Shown here in pieces: positions 9,331 to 16,876 of a DNA stretch of 64,000 bases. The stretch comes from Sphingomonas sp. Leaf9 (lineage in GTDB: Bacteria > Pseudomonadota > Alphaproteobacteria > Sphingomonadales > Sphingomonadaceae). The notes under the pieces were generated by a model that was given only the letters and a program-made list of their open reading frames with translations, did no database searches and was not told the DNA's origin. The stretch is taken from contig NZ_LMKC01000006.1 of the NCBI RefSeq assembly GCF_001421355.1, positions 62,001-126,000 of the forward strand, written 5' to 3'. The translations under genes were made by a program, and so were the position numbers. Position 1 is the stretch's first letter. The number at the start of each line of letters is the position of its first letter.

Positions 9331-9987
9331 ATGAACGAACTGTGGAACCATATCGTCGCCGATTTCGCCAATATCGGCAGCCCGTCGGCGCTGGCCGCCT
9401 TTGGGCAGGTCGTGTTGATCGACATCATGCTGGCCGCCGACAACGCGATCGTCGTCGGTGCGCTTGCCGCCGGGCTGCCCGCCGAGATGCGGCGCAAGGT
9501 CATCCTGATCGGCGTCGGCGCGGCGCTGGTGCTGCGCGTCGCCTTTGCGCTGGTCGTCACGCAGCTGTTGCAGGTCACCGGCCTCGTCTTTGCCGGCGGG
9601 TTGCTGCTGGTGTGGGTCGCGTGGAAGATGTGGCGCGAGCTGAAGGAAGGCGGCGATGCCGGCGACGAGGCCGCCGAGCTGAAGGCCCGCGCGCCGCGCA
9701 CCTTTGCCAGCGCCGCCTGGGCGGTCGCGGTCGCCGACGTGTCGATGAGCCTCGACAATGTGCTGGCCGTTGCCGGTGCGGCTCGCGAGCATCCCGGCAT
9801 CCTTGCCATCGGCCTGATCCTGTCGGTCGCGCTGATGGGTGTTGCCGCCAACGTGCTGGCCCGCGTGATCGAGCGGTATCGTTGGGTCGCCTATGTCGGC
9901 CTTGCGGTCATCGTCTATGTCGCGTGCAAGATGATCTACGAAGGGCTGGTCGACCCTTCGCGCGGCGTGCTTACGCTGTTTGGGTAA
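9331..9987 (+). CDS. TerC/YjbE-family integral membrane protein
   Basis: A 218-residue protein with about seven hydrophobic helices. It carries the two acidic repeats of the TerC/YjbE superfamily: LIDIMLAADNAIVVGALAAG near residues 30-49 and VAVADVSMSLDNVLAVAGAA near 133-152. The conserved Asp-Asn pairs line the putative cation path. Characterised relatives are implicated in metal export (manganese, Alx/MntP-like) or tellurite resistance; the substrate here cannot be read from sequence. It stands alone, with no visible manganese riboswitch upstream. A palindromic repeat element follows its stop codon. Confidence 0.88.
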   Translation: MNELWNHIVADFANIGSPSALAAFGQVVLIDIMLAADNAIVVGALAAGLPAEMRRKVILIGVGAALVLRVAFALVVTQLLQVTGLVFAGGLLLVWVAWKMWRELKEGGDAGDEAAELKARAPRTFASAAWAVAVADVSMSLDNVLAVAGAAREHPGILAIGLILSVALMGVAANVLARVIERYRWVAYVGLAVIVYVACKMIYEGLVDPSRGVLTLFG

Positions 9988-10012
9988 TGCCTCAGCCGAC
10001 GCGAACATGGTC

Positions 10013-10094
10013 GTCACCCCGGGCTTGAACCGGGGTGACGCTTGCTTTCCGTCGCAGAAGAAGAAGCGGGACCCCGGATCAAGTCCGGGGTGAC
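10013..10094. repeat. REP-like palindromic intergenic element, copy 1
   Basis: Two inverted modules of the type GTCACCCCGG-cttga-CCGGGGTGAC face each other around an AAGAAGAAGCGGGACC spacer. A second, nearly identical copy lies at 15670-15751. The element sits in the convergent gap between the TerC-like and M20 genes. Such repeats are common between genes in alphaproteobacterial genomes. Confidence 0.85.
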
Positions 10095-10120
10095 GTTGCG
10101 GTGGCAGGCGTGATGCGTGC

Positions 10121-11503
10121 CTACCCCAGCGTATTCAGCAGCGATTCCCACCATGCGACGCCCGGATCGAACGTCGCCACCGGCACGCGTTCGTTCAGCC
10201 CGTGGGCGAAGCTGTCGCTGGGCTTCATGAACACCCCGCCGACCCCGAAGCTGGGGATGCCATAGGCGCGGAAGTGCATCGAATCGGTCGCGCCCGCTTC
10301 CTGCGCCGGTACGACCAGCAGGCCCGGCGCGCGCTTTGCCACCGCCGCCTTCACCGCGCCCAGCACCTTCGGGTCGAGCGGGGAGGCGCCGGCCTCGATC
10401 GTGCCATTGTCGTTGAAGCGTACCGTGACCTTCGGATCGGCGGCCAGTTCGACCAGCTTTGCCTCGACCGCGGCGCGCGGGGTGCCGGGAAAGATGCGGC
10501 AGTTGATATTGGCGACCGCGCGCTGCGGCAGGGCGTTGGGCGCATGCCCGCCGTTGAACATGGTGGGCACGCAGGTGGTGCGGACCTGTCCGATATAGCG
10601 TTTGTCGGCGGACAGGATGTCGGCGGCGGCGGTGTCGGCGGGATTGGCGGCAAACGCCCGCATCGCCGCGCCCAGCGGCCCCGGCGTCATCGTCGCGGTG
10701 CCCGCCAGCGACGCCTTCGTGATCTCGTTCTGTTGTGGGGGGAAGCGATAGGCGGCGATGCGGGTCACCGCCGTCGCCAGGTGGACGATCGCATTGTCCG
10801 GCCCCGGACGGCTGCTGTGCCCGCCGGGATCGGTGACGCTCAGGTGCCAGTCGCCATAGACCTTTTCCGCCGCCTGCAACGCATAGACCACCGGCTTGCC
10901 ATCGTCGCCCAGCTGCCCGCCGCCGGCATCGGCGTTGAGCACCAGCGCGGCATCCTTGAACGCCGCCGCCGCCGCCTTCGTCGTCTGCATCGTGGTTTCC
11001 TCGTCGCCGGTCAGCACCAGCACGACGTCGCGCTGCGGCACCCATTTGGCGCGGCGCAGCTGCATCAGCGTGGCGACCGCCATCGACAGCCCGGCCTTGT
11101 TATCGAGGCTGCCGCGCCCGAAGACATAGCCGTTCTCGACGACCGGCGTGAACGGGTCGCGGGTCCAGTCCTTCGGATCGGCGGCCACCACGTCCATATG
11201 CGCCAGCACGACGACCGGTTTCGCCTTGCGGTCGCGTCCCGGCGTGCGCGCGGTCAGATAGCCGGTTTCGCCAAGCGCCACGAACTGCACATCGGCGGGC
11301 GCGAAGCCGGCGGACAGCAGCTTCGCCTTCAGATATGCGGCATAGGCCGGCACCTGTCCGTTGCCGGCGACCGTCTGGAACTTCACCCCGTCGACCAGCA
11401 GGGTCAGCGCTTCCTTGCCCCCTGGCGTGGTGGCGCCGTCCTGTGCCTGTGCGGCGCCCGCGCACAACATGGTGGCCCCGATCGTCGCAAACAGTACGCG
11501 CAT
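10121..11503 (-). CDS. Secreted M20/M25/M40-family metallopeptidase
   Basis: Predicted exported zinc hydrolase of 460 residues (aminoacylase/carboxypeptidase type). A signal peptide (MRVLFATIGATMLCAGAAQA) precedes the M20 catalytic domain, with VVVLAHMDVVAADPKDW (His and Asp), GRGSLDNKAGLSMAV (bridging Asp), LTGDEETTM (catalytic Glu pair), NADAGGG (Asp) and a C-terminal DSMHFRAYGIPSFGVGG (His). The dimerisation lid follows LSVTDPGGHSSRPGPDNAI. The start at 11503 is supported by GGAG seven bases upstream; the frame stays open further 5' without coding character. All metal ligands are present. Confidence 0.92.
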   Translation of the reverse strand: MRVLFATIGATMLCAGAAQAQDGATTPGGKEALTLLVDGVKFQTVAGNGQVPAYAAYLKAKLLSAGFAPADVQFVALGETGYLTARTPGRDRKAKPVVVLAHMDVVAADPKDWTRDPFTPVVENGYVFGRGSLDNKAGLSMAVATLMQLRRAKWVPQRDVVLVLTGDEETTMQTTKAAAAAFKDAALVLNADAGGGQLGDDGKPVVYALQAAEKVYGDWHLSVTDPGGHSSRPGPDNAIVHLATAVTRIAAYRFPPQQNEITKASLAGTATMTPGPLGAAMRAFAANPADTAAADILSADKRYIGQVRTTCVPTMFNGGHAPNALPQRAVANINCRIFPGTPRAAVEAKLVELAADPKVTVRFNDNGTIEAGASPLDPKVLGAVKAAVAKRAPGLLVVPAQEAGATDSMHFRAYGIPSFGVGGVFMKPSDSFAHGLNERVPVATFDPGVAWWESLLNTLG

Positions 11504-11598
11504 GATAGTCTCCATCCCCGGTTCGCCCAAGGGTGCGCGGTCCCGCCCGATCCCGCAAGGGGCACATTGGCGGCGGAAGGCAGATCGTCCTTCCGGCC

Positions 11599-11677
11599 GT
11601 ACCCCCGCGCAGGCGGGGGGCCAGAGTAACGGCAGGGCGACGTTCGTGGCTCTGGACCCCCGCCTGCGCGGGGGTAC
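11599..11677. repeat. Long imperfect inverted repeat (GTACCCCCGC element)
   Basis: The arm GTACCCCCGCGCAGGCGGGG plus CCAGAG is mirrored by CTCTGG plus ACCCCCGCCTGCGCGGGGGT, separated by about 23 bases. It would form a long hairpin between the M20 peptidase promoter side and the MerR gene end. The sequence type differs from the REP-like element at 10013, so at least two repeat families are present. Confidence 0.75.
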
Positions 11678-11702
11678 GGCCATGCTTGGCAGCCCCGGGG
11701 CC

Positions 11703-12107
11703 CTACCGCCCGCCCTTGCAGCGATGCGCGAGGGCGGTCTGTTCCAGTTCCTCCAGCTCGGCGACGGTCTGTTCCAGCGCCTGGCGTTGCAGGTTCAGCG
11801 CGTCGATCCGGCTGCGGCAGCGTTCGGCCAGCGTGCGCATCTGTTCGTCCTGGCCCGGGTCGCTGCTGTAGAGATCGAGGAATTCCTGAATTTCGCGTAA
11901 GGTGAACCCCAGGCGCTTGCCGCGCAGGATCAGGCGCATCCGCACGATGTCGCGGTGGCTGTAGGCGCGGTTGTTGCCGACGCGCACCGGGTGGATCAGC
12001 CCCTTGTCCTCGTACAGCCGCAGCGTGCGCGGGGTGATGCCCAGCGTGTCGGCGACGGCGTGGATGCCGCTCAGTTCCTGATCCATCACCTTGTCCCCGT
12101 CGGCCAT
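11703..12107 (-). CDS. MerR-family transcriptional regulator
   Basis: A 134-residue DNA-binding protein with the N-terminal winged helix-turn-helix of the MerR family: GIHAVADTLGITPRTLRLYEDKGL, then NNRAYSHRDIVRMRLILRGKRLGFTLREIQEFLDLY. A C-terminal dimerisation coiled coil follows (RCRSRIDALNLQRQALEQT). No cysteine cluster for metal binding is seen, and the tail is short, so the inducer is not evident. The gene is divergent from a beta-oxidation operon with a dyad in the shared promoter region, so it probably controls that operon and possibly itself; MerR regulators of acyl-CoA catabolism are known in proteobacteria. ATG at 12107 chosen; 12086 is an alternative. Confidence 0.88.
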   Translation of the reverse strand: MADGDKVMDQELSGIHAVADTLGITPRTLRLYEDKGLIHPVRVGNNRAYSHRDIVRMRLILRGKRLGFTLREIQEFLDLYSSDPGQDEQMRTLAERCRSRIDALNLQRQALEQTVAELEELEQTALAHRCKGGR

Positions 12108-12124
12108 TGCGTCCCGTCCATATA

Positions 12125-12154
12125 CCCTATAGGTAACATAGCTATCGTATAGGG
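12125..12154. promoter_or_regulatory. Dyad in the MerR/thiolase divergent promoter region
   Basis: CCCTATA (12125-12131) and its complement TATAGGG (12148-12154) flank a 16-base AT-rich spacer, with an inner ATAGCTAT palindrome. The position between the divergent MerR and thiolase starts suggests the MerR operator, which in this family usually sits between the -35 and -10 elements. Not experimentally supported. Confidence 0.5.
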
Positions 12155-12200
12155 CATATAGCCATGACACGCATGGCAGACCGTGGAAAGGATCGCTTCG

Positions 12201-13334
12201 ATGAAGGCCGTAATCGCAGGCTATGTTCGCTCCCCCTTTCACCTGGCGGGCAAGGGCGCGCTGGCGCGGGTCCGGCCGGAGGATCTGGCGGCGCAGGTCG
12301 TGCGCGGCCTGATCGAGCGCACCGGGGTCGATGCCGCGCTGATCGAGGACGTGGTGATGGGCTGCGCCTTTCCCGAAGGGGAACAGGGCTTCAACGTCGC
12401 GCGGATGGTGGCGCTGCTGGGGGATTTGCCGCTGTCGGTCGGCGGCATGACCGTCAACCGGTTCTGCGGATCGTCGATGAGCGCGATCCATATCGCCGCC
12501 GGGCAGATCGAGGTCGGCGCGGGTGAGGCGTTCATCTGCGCAGGCCTCGAATCGATGAGCCGGGTGCCGATGGGCGGCTACAACCCGCTGCCCAACCCCG
12601 CGCTCGCCGCCAAGAGCGCCGGGGCGTATATGGGCATGGGCGACACCGCCGAGAATGTCGCGACCCAGTATCAGATCACCCGTGACGAACAGGACGCGTT
12701 CGCCGTCGCCAGCCAGCGCAAGGCCGGTGCCGCGCGCAGCGAAGGGCGGCTGAGCGACGAGATTATCCCGATCCAGACCAAGGGCGGCGTGGTCAGCGAG
12801 GACGGCACGATCCGTCCCGACACCACCAGCGAAGCGTTGTCGGGCTTGAAGCCTGCCTTCCGCCAGGACGGGTCGGTCACCGCCGGCACCTCGTCGCCGC
12901 TGACCGATGGGGCGAGTGCGGTGCTGGTCACGTCGGAGGAATTCGCGACGAAGCATGGCCTGACCATCCTTGCCCGGATCAAGTCGATCGGCATTTCGGG
13001 CTGTGCGCCGGAGACGATGGGCCTTGGCCCGATCGGCGCGTCGAAGAAGGCGCTGGAGCGTGCCGGGCTGACCATCGACGATATCGACGTGGTCGAGATC
13101 AACGAGGCGTTCGCGGCGCAGGCGATCGCGTGCATCCGCGACCTTGGCATCAAGGAGGATGCGATCAACCTCGACGGTGGGGCGATCGCGATCGGGCATC
13201 CCTTGGGTGCTACGGGCGCGCGGATCGTCGGCAAGGCGGCGGCGCTGCTGGCGCGCGAGGGCGGTCGCTATGCGCTGGCGACGCAGTGCATCGGCGGCGG
13301 GCAGGGCATCGCCACCGTGCTGGAGCGCGCATGA
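12201..13334 (+). CDS. fadA: Acetyl-CoA C-acyltransferase (thiolase)
   Basis: Catalyses the thiolytic cleavage that ends each beta-oxidation cycle. The 377-residue protein has the nucleophilic cysteine in VNRFCGSSMSAIH (C89), the NEAFAAQ motif, the GGAIAIGHPLGATGARI histidine motif and the C-terminal CIGGGQGIA cysteine. Start at the ATG at 12201, preceded by GGAAAGG. The protein is slightly shorter than the usual 390 residues but lacks no catalytic element. It overlaps the next gene by four bases, forming the usual alpha/beta pair of a fatty-acid oxidation complex, here in thiolase-first order. Confidence 0.93.
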   Translation: MKAVIAGYVRSPFHLAGKGALARVRPEDLAAQVVRGLIERTGVDAALIEDVVMGCAFPEGEQGFNVARMVALLGDLPLSVGGMTVNRFCGSSMSAIHIAAGQIEVGAGEAFICAGLESMSRVPMGGYNPLPNPALAAKSAGAYMGMGDTAENVATQYQITRDEQDAFAVASQRKAGAARSEGRLSDEIIPIQTKGGVVSEDGTIRPDTTSEALSGLKPAFRQDGSVTAGTSSPLTDGASAVLVTSEEFATKHGLTILARIKSIGISGCAPETMGLGPIGASKKALERAGLTIDDIDVVEINEAFAAQAIACIRDLGIKEDAINLDGGAIAIGHPLGATGARIVGKAAALLAREGGRYALATQCIGGGQGIATVLERA

Positions 13335-15661
13335 TGGACGCGGCGATCCGCAAGGTCTGCGTCATCGGCGCAGGGGTGATGGGCGCCGGCATCGCCGCGC
13401 ATGTCGCCAATGCCGGGGTGCCGGTGCTGCTGCTCGACATTGCCAAGGATGGGGCCAAGGACGGTCCCGACCGTGATGCCGTCGCCAAGGGCGCGGTCGC
13501 GCGGATGCTTAAGACGGACCCTGCGCCGTTCATGTCGAAATCGGCGGCCAAGCTGGTCGAGACCGGCAATATCGACGACCATCTGGAGCGCATCGCCGAA
13601 TGCGACTGGATCGTCGAGGCAATCGTCGAACGGCTCGACATCAAGCAGGCGCTTTATGCCCGGATCGAGGCGCTGAAGCGTCCCGGTACGGCGGTGTCGT
13701 CCAACACCTCGACCATTCCGCTCGACCATCTGGTGGCCGGGCGGAGCGAGGCGTTTCGTGCCGATTTCCTCATCACCCATTTCTTCAACCCGCCGCGCTA
13801 TATGCGGTTGATCGAGATCGTGCGGGGCACCGACACCGATCCGGCGGTGGCGGGGAAGGTCGAGGATTTCGTCGACCGGCATCTGGGCAAGCGGATCGTG
13901 CGGGCGAAGGATACGCCGGGCTTCATCGCCAACCGTATCGGTACCTATTGGCTGGCGGTCGCGATCAATGCGGCGATGGATCTGGGGCTGACGGTCGAGC
14001 AGGCCGACCAGATCGGCGGGCGGCCGATGGGCGTGCCCAAGACCGGGATTTTCGGGCTGGTCGATCTGGTCGGCATCGACCTGATGCCGCTCCTGTCCAA
14101 GAGCCTGACCGCCACGCTGCCCAAGGGTGATCCCTATTTCGACACGGTGCGGCCGATGCCGCTGGTCGACCGGATGATCGCGGAAGGGTTCACCGGCCGC
14201 AAGGGCAAGGGCGGTTTCTATCGCTTCGACAAGGCGACGCGGACCAAGTTCGCGCTCGACCTGACCACCGGTGACTATCGCGAACAGCAGACCCCGGCCG
14301 ACCTGCCCGCCGATGCGGCGAAGGACCTGGGCAAGCTGATCGAGCTTGACGGGCCGACGGGCGATTATGCCTGGGCGATCCTCGGGCGCGTGCTGCCCTA
14401 TGCCGCGATGCTGGTGGGTGAGGCGGCGGACGATATCGTCGCGATCGATGACGCGATGAAGCTCGGCTATAACTGGAAATACGGGCCGTTCGAGCTGATC
14501 GACCGGATCGGCGCGGCGAAGCTGGCCGCGCGGTTGCGGGCCGAAGGGCGGGAGGTTCCCGCGATCCTCGACACCGTGGGCGACCGGACCTTCTACCGGG
14601 TCGAGGGCGGCCAGCGGCAATATCTGACGCTCGATGGCGCTTACGCCGATGTGGTGCGCGGCGAGGGCGTGCTGCTGCTCGCCGACGTCAAGCTGCGGTC
14701 GGAACCGGTGCTGCGCAATGAGTCGGCGGCGCTGTGGGACGTGGGCGATGGCGTCGTCTGCTTCGAATTCACCGGCAAGAGCAACGCGCTCGACGACAAG
14801 GTGGTCGCGCTGCTGAACGAGACGATCGCGGTGGTGCGCGAGCGGTTCAAGGCGCTGGTGATCTACACCGATGCCAGCAACTTCTCGGTCGGCGCGAACC
14901 TGTTCCTGGCACTCTGGGCGGTGAAGTCGGGCGCGTGGGAGCAGATCGAACAGATGATCGCCGGCGGGCAGGCGACGTTCAAGGCGCTGAAATACGCCCC
15001 CTTCCCGGTGGTCGCGGCACCCGCGGGCATGGCGCTGGGCGGCGGATGCGAGATTTCGCTCCACGCCGATGCGATCCAGGCGCATGCCGAAACCTATATG
15101 GGGCTGGTCGAGGCCGGCGCGGGCCTCGTCCCCGGATGGGGCGGGCATGGCGAATTGCTCGACCGGATCGCCAGGGCCAAGGGCACGCCGCGCGGGCCGA
15201 TGCCGGCGGTGGGCGTCGCGTTCGAGACGATCTCGACCGCCAAGGTGTCCAAGTCGGCGGCGGAGGCGCGCGAGCTGCACTTCCTGCGCCCGAGCGACGG
15301 CATCACCATGAACCGCGACCGGTTGCTGGCCGATGCGAAGGCCAGGGCACTGGCGCTGGTCGAGGGCTATGCCCCGCCCGAACCGCCGGTCTATCGCCTG
15401 CCGGGGACAAGCGGTCGCATCGCCATTGCCGACGTCGTGCGCGGCTTCCGCGCGAAGGGGCTGGCGACGCCCTATGATGAAGTGGTGTCGGGCCGCGTGG
15501 CCGAGGTGCTGACCGGCGGCGATACCGACATCATCGACGTCTTGACCGAAGACGCGCTGCTGACGCTGGAGCGCCGCGTGTTTCTCGACGCAATGCGCGA
15601 CACCCGCACGCAGGACCGCGTGACCCATGTGCTGCAGACGGGCAAGCCGCTCAGAAACTGA
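13331..15661 (+). CDS. 3-hydroxyacyl-CoA dehydrogenase/enoyl-CoA hydratase (FadN-type order)
   Basis: Multifunctional beta-oxidation enzyme of 776 residues carrying out hydration and NAD-dependent oxidation. The NAD-binding Rossmann fold comes first (VCVIGAGVMGAGIAAHVANA, residues about 8-27), followed by the dehydrogenase C-terminal domains (FLITHFFNPPRYMRLIEIV, VRAKDTPGFIANRIG). The crotonase/enoyl-CoA hydratase domain comes last (FSVGANLFLAL, then APAGMALGGGCEISLHADA and GLVPGWGG). Enteric FadB and FadJ have the hydratase first; dehydrogenase-first order is that of FadN (YusL). Overlaps the thiolase stop (ATGA), so one operon. Confidence 0.93.
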   Translation: MMDAAIRKVCVIGAGVMGAGIAAHVANAGVPVLLLDIAKDGAKDGPDRDAVAKGAVARMLKTDPAPFMSKSAAKLVETGNIDDHLERIAECDWIVEAIVERLDIKQALYARIEALKRPGTAVSSNTSTIPLDHLVAGRSEAFRADFLITHFFNPPRYMRLIEIVRGTDTDPAVAGKVEDFVDRHLGKRIVRAKDTPGFIANRIGTYWLAVAINAAMDLGLTVEQADQIGGRPMGVPKTGIFGLVDLVGIDLMPLLSKSLTATLPKGDPYFDTVRPMPLVDRMIAEGFTGRKGKGGFYRFDKATRTKFALDLTTGDYREQQTPADLPADAAKDLGKLIELDGPTGDYAWAILGRVLPYAAMLVGEAADDIVAIDDAMKLGYNWKYGPFELIDRIGAAKLAARLRAEGREVPAILDTVGDRTFYRVEGGQRQYLTLDGAYADVVRGEGVLLLADVKLRSEPVLRNESAALWDVGDGVVCFEFTGKSNALDDKVVALLNETIAVVRERFKALVIYTDASNFSVGANLFLALWAVKSGAWEQIEQMIAGGQATFKALKYAPFPVVAAPAGMALGGGCEISLHADAIQAHAETYMGLVEAGAGLVPGWGGHGELLDRIARAKGTPRGPMPAVGVAFETISTAKVSKSAAEARELHFLRPSDGITMNRDRLLADAKARALALVEGYAPPEPPVYRLPGTSGRIAIADVVRGFRAKGLATPYDEVVSGRVAEVLTGGDTDIIDVLTEDALLTLERRVFLDAMRDTRTQDRVTHVLQTGKPLRN

Positions 15662-15669
15662 CGCTCCTC

Positions 15670-15751
15670 GTCACCCCGGGCTTGATCCGGGGTCCCGCTT
15701 CTCTCCCACGCCGGAAGAAGAAGCGGGACCCCGGATCAAGTCCGGGGTGAC
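15670..15751. repeat. REP-like palindromic intergenic element, copy 2
   Basis: Same architecture as the copy at 10013-10094: GTCACCCCGGGCTTGATCC on the left, AAGAAGAAGCGGGACC in the middle and CCGGATCAAGTCCGGGGTGA on the right. It lies directly after the FadN-type gene, where it may cap the mRNA 3' end. Confidence 0.85.
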
Positions 15752-15865
15752 GTTGTGTTGGGGGCAAGAGGCGCGACGGCTGCGCGCAAACAGGTGCCGA
15801 ACAACCATGCCGACAGGTAGTTCTGCACGATAGCGGGCACGGTACCGTACCGATACTATCGCACC

Positions 15866-16060
15866 ATGTCCCTGACCGCCCGTCCCGCCGCCCCGCTTCT
15901 CTCCGCGACGGAAGAGCGCACCTATCTGATCGGCCGGTCGGAAGTACATCGGCAACTCGCTGAAAATACCACCGAAATAGAAATACGCGCGATTCATTTG
16001 CGCATGTCGCGACTGTACGCCGAGCAGGCGGCACTGATCGTGATGGTACTTTCGGACTAG
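15866..16060 (+). CDS. Small hypothetical protein (64 aa)
   Basis: I do not recognise it. The product is predicted helical, with ATEERTYLIGRSEVHRQLAEN and IEIRAIHLRMSRLYAEQAALI suggesting an amphipathic two-helix protein. Codon composition looks normal for the genome, and there is no competing gene on the other strand. No good Shine-Dalgarno precedes the ATG. It sits just upstream of the stress-type cluster but before that cluster's putative promoter, so it is probably transcribed separately. Confidence 0.5.
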   Translation: MSLTARPAAPLLSATEERTYLIGRSEVHRQLAENTTEIEIRAIHLRMSRLYAEQAALIVMVLSD

Positions 16061-16080
16061 GCAATCCCGCAAAGATACCA

Positions 16081-16105
16081 GGAACGCTAGTCGTTCCGGT
16101 CGGTT
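16081..16105 (+). promoter_or_regulatory. Putative EcfG (general stress sigma) promoter
   Basis: GGAAC (16081-16085), a 17-base spacer and GTT (16103-16105) match the alphaproteobacterial EcfG consensus GGAAC-N16/17-GTT. It is 52 bases upstream of the lipoprotein ATG at 16158 and heads the CsbD/PAS-LuxR cluster, whose products fit a general stress response. Confidence 0.55.
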
Positions 16106-16157
16106 GATGCGCCCTGACCGGTCGCGCCCTTGCGGCCGTGTCGTGGGAGACCGGTCC

Positions 16158-16478
16158 ATGAAGGCAGTTGCGATTACCCTGCTCGGCACGCTTGCGCTCA
16201 GCGCCTGCGCCGCGCCTGCCACCCGTATCTCGACCGGACTCCAGCGCTATGGGCTGGACGCGCAGCGCGCCGATTGCGTCGGCACGCGCCTGCAAAGCGA
16301 CCTGTCGCTCGGCCAGCTGCAGCAGCTCGGCCGTGCCGCCGCCGCGTACAAGAAGGACGATCCCAATCCGGCCGCGCTGACGGTCGGCGACCTCGTGCGC
16401 GTGGCGGGCGAGATCAAGGACCCGGCGATCGCGCTGGCGGTCGGCAAGGCCGCTGCGGGCTGCAACGTCCTCCCCTGA
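16158..16478 (+). CDS. Small secreted protein, likely lipoprotein
   Basis: The 106-residue product begins MKAVAITLLGTLALSACAAP; LSAC is a good lipobox, so the mature protein is probably anchored to a membrane through its cysteine. The remainder has two further cysteines (RADCVGT and AAGCNVLP) and a helical centre (LGQLQQLGRAAAAYKKDD). Function unknown. GGGAGA lies about ten bases before the ATG. First gene of the stress-like cluster, downstream of the EcfG-like promoter. Confidence 0.75.
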   Translation: MKAVAITLLGTLALSACAAPATRISTGLQRYGLDAQRADCVGTRLQSDLSLGQLQQLGRAAAAYKKDDPNPAALTVGDLVRVAGEIKDPAIALAVGKAAAGCNVLP

Positions 16479-16503
16479 TCCTCCATTCGGAAAGGAAAGC
16501 ATC

Positions 16504-16869
16504 ATGAACAAGGATGAATTCGAAGGCGGCGTCCGCTACGCCACCGGCAAGGTCGAAAAGACCGTCGGCGATGTCGTCGACCATCGCGGCCTGCAGGTCG
16601 ACGGCGTGGTCGATCAGATCGCGGGCGGCGCGCAGCATACCTATGGCCGTGTCCGCGAGATCATCGAGGATGCGATCGACAGCGCGCCCGCAATGGCCGA
16701 CGAAGCCCGCGCGAAGCTGAAGACCGCCGGCCGTCAGGTCGCCGACCGCGCCCAGCACGGCGGCAAGGTCGCGCAGCACACCGTCGAGGAAAACCCGCTG
16801 CTGTGGGCCGCCGGTGCCGCCATCATCGGCTATGGCCTCGCCTGGCTGCTGCACGGGCGTCGCGGCTGA
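16504..16869 (+). CDS. CsbD-like stress protein with C-terminal membrane anchor
   Basis: The 121-residue product has the CsbD-type opening MNKDEFEGGVRYATGKVEKT, an amphipathic helical middle (IAGGAQHTYGRVREIIEDAI) and a C-terminal hydrophobic helix followed by arginines (PLLWAAGAAIIGYGLAWLLH), like the ElaB/YqjD/DUF883 proteins. It therefore looks like a stress protein tethered to the inner membrane. A strong GGAAAGGA precedes the ATG. CsbD-family genes are typical general-stress targets, consistent with the EcfG-like promoter upstream of the cluster. Confidence 0.8.
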   Translation: MNKDEFEGGVRYATGKVEKTVGDVVDHRGLQVDGVVDQIAGGAQHTYGRVREIIEDAIDSAPAMADEARAKLKTAGRQVADRAQHGGKVAQHTVEENPLLWAAGAAIIGYGLAWLLHGRRG

Positions 16870-16876
16870 TCGCACG

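Noticed and set aside
12139..12153. TATCGTATA before the thiolase gene, similar to the GntR-site core
   Set aside because: It is part of the CCCTATA/TATAGGG dyad next to the MerR gene, lacks the GTATAC centre, and the downstream genes have no link to hydroxyproline.
15671..16222. Minus-strand frame running through the second REP-like element
   Set aside because: It starts opposite the lipoprotein gene and reads through the palindromic repeat, giving repeat-derived peptide sequence (DLIRGPASS). Not a protein.
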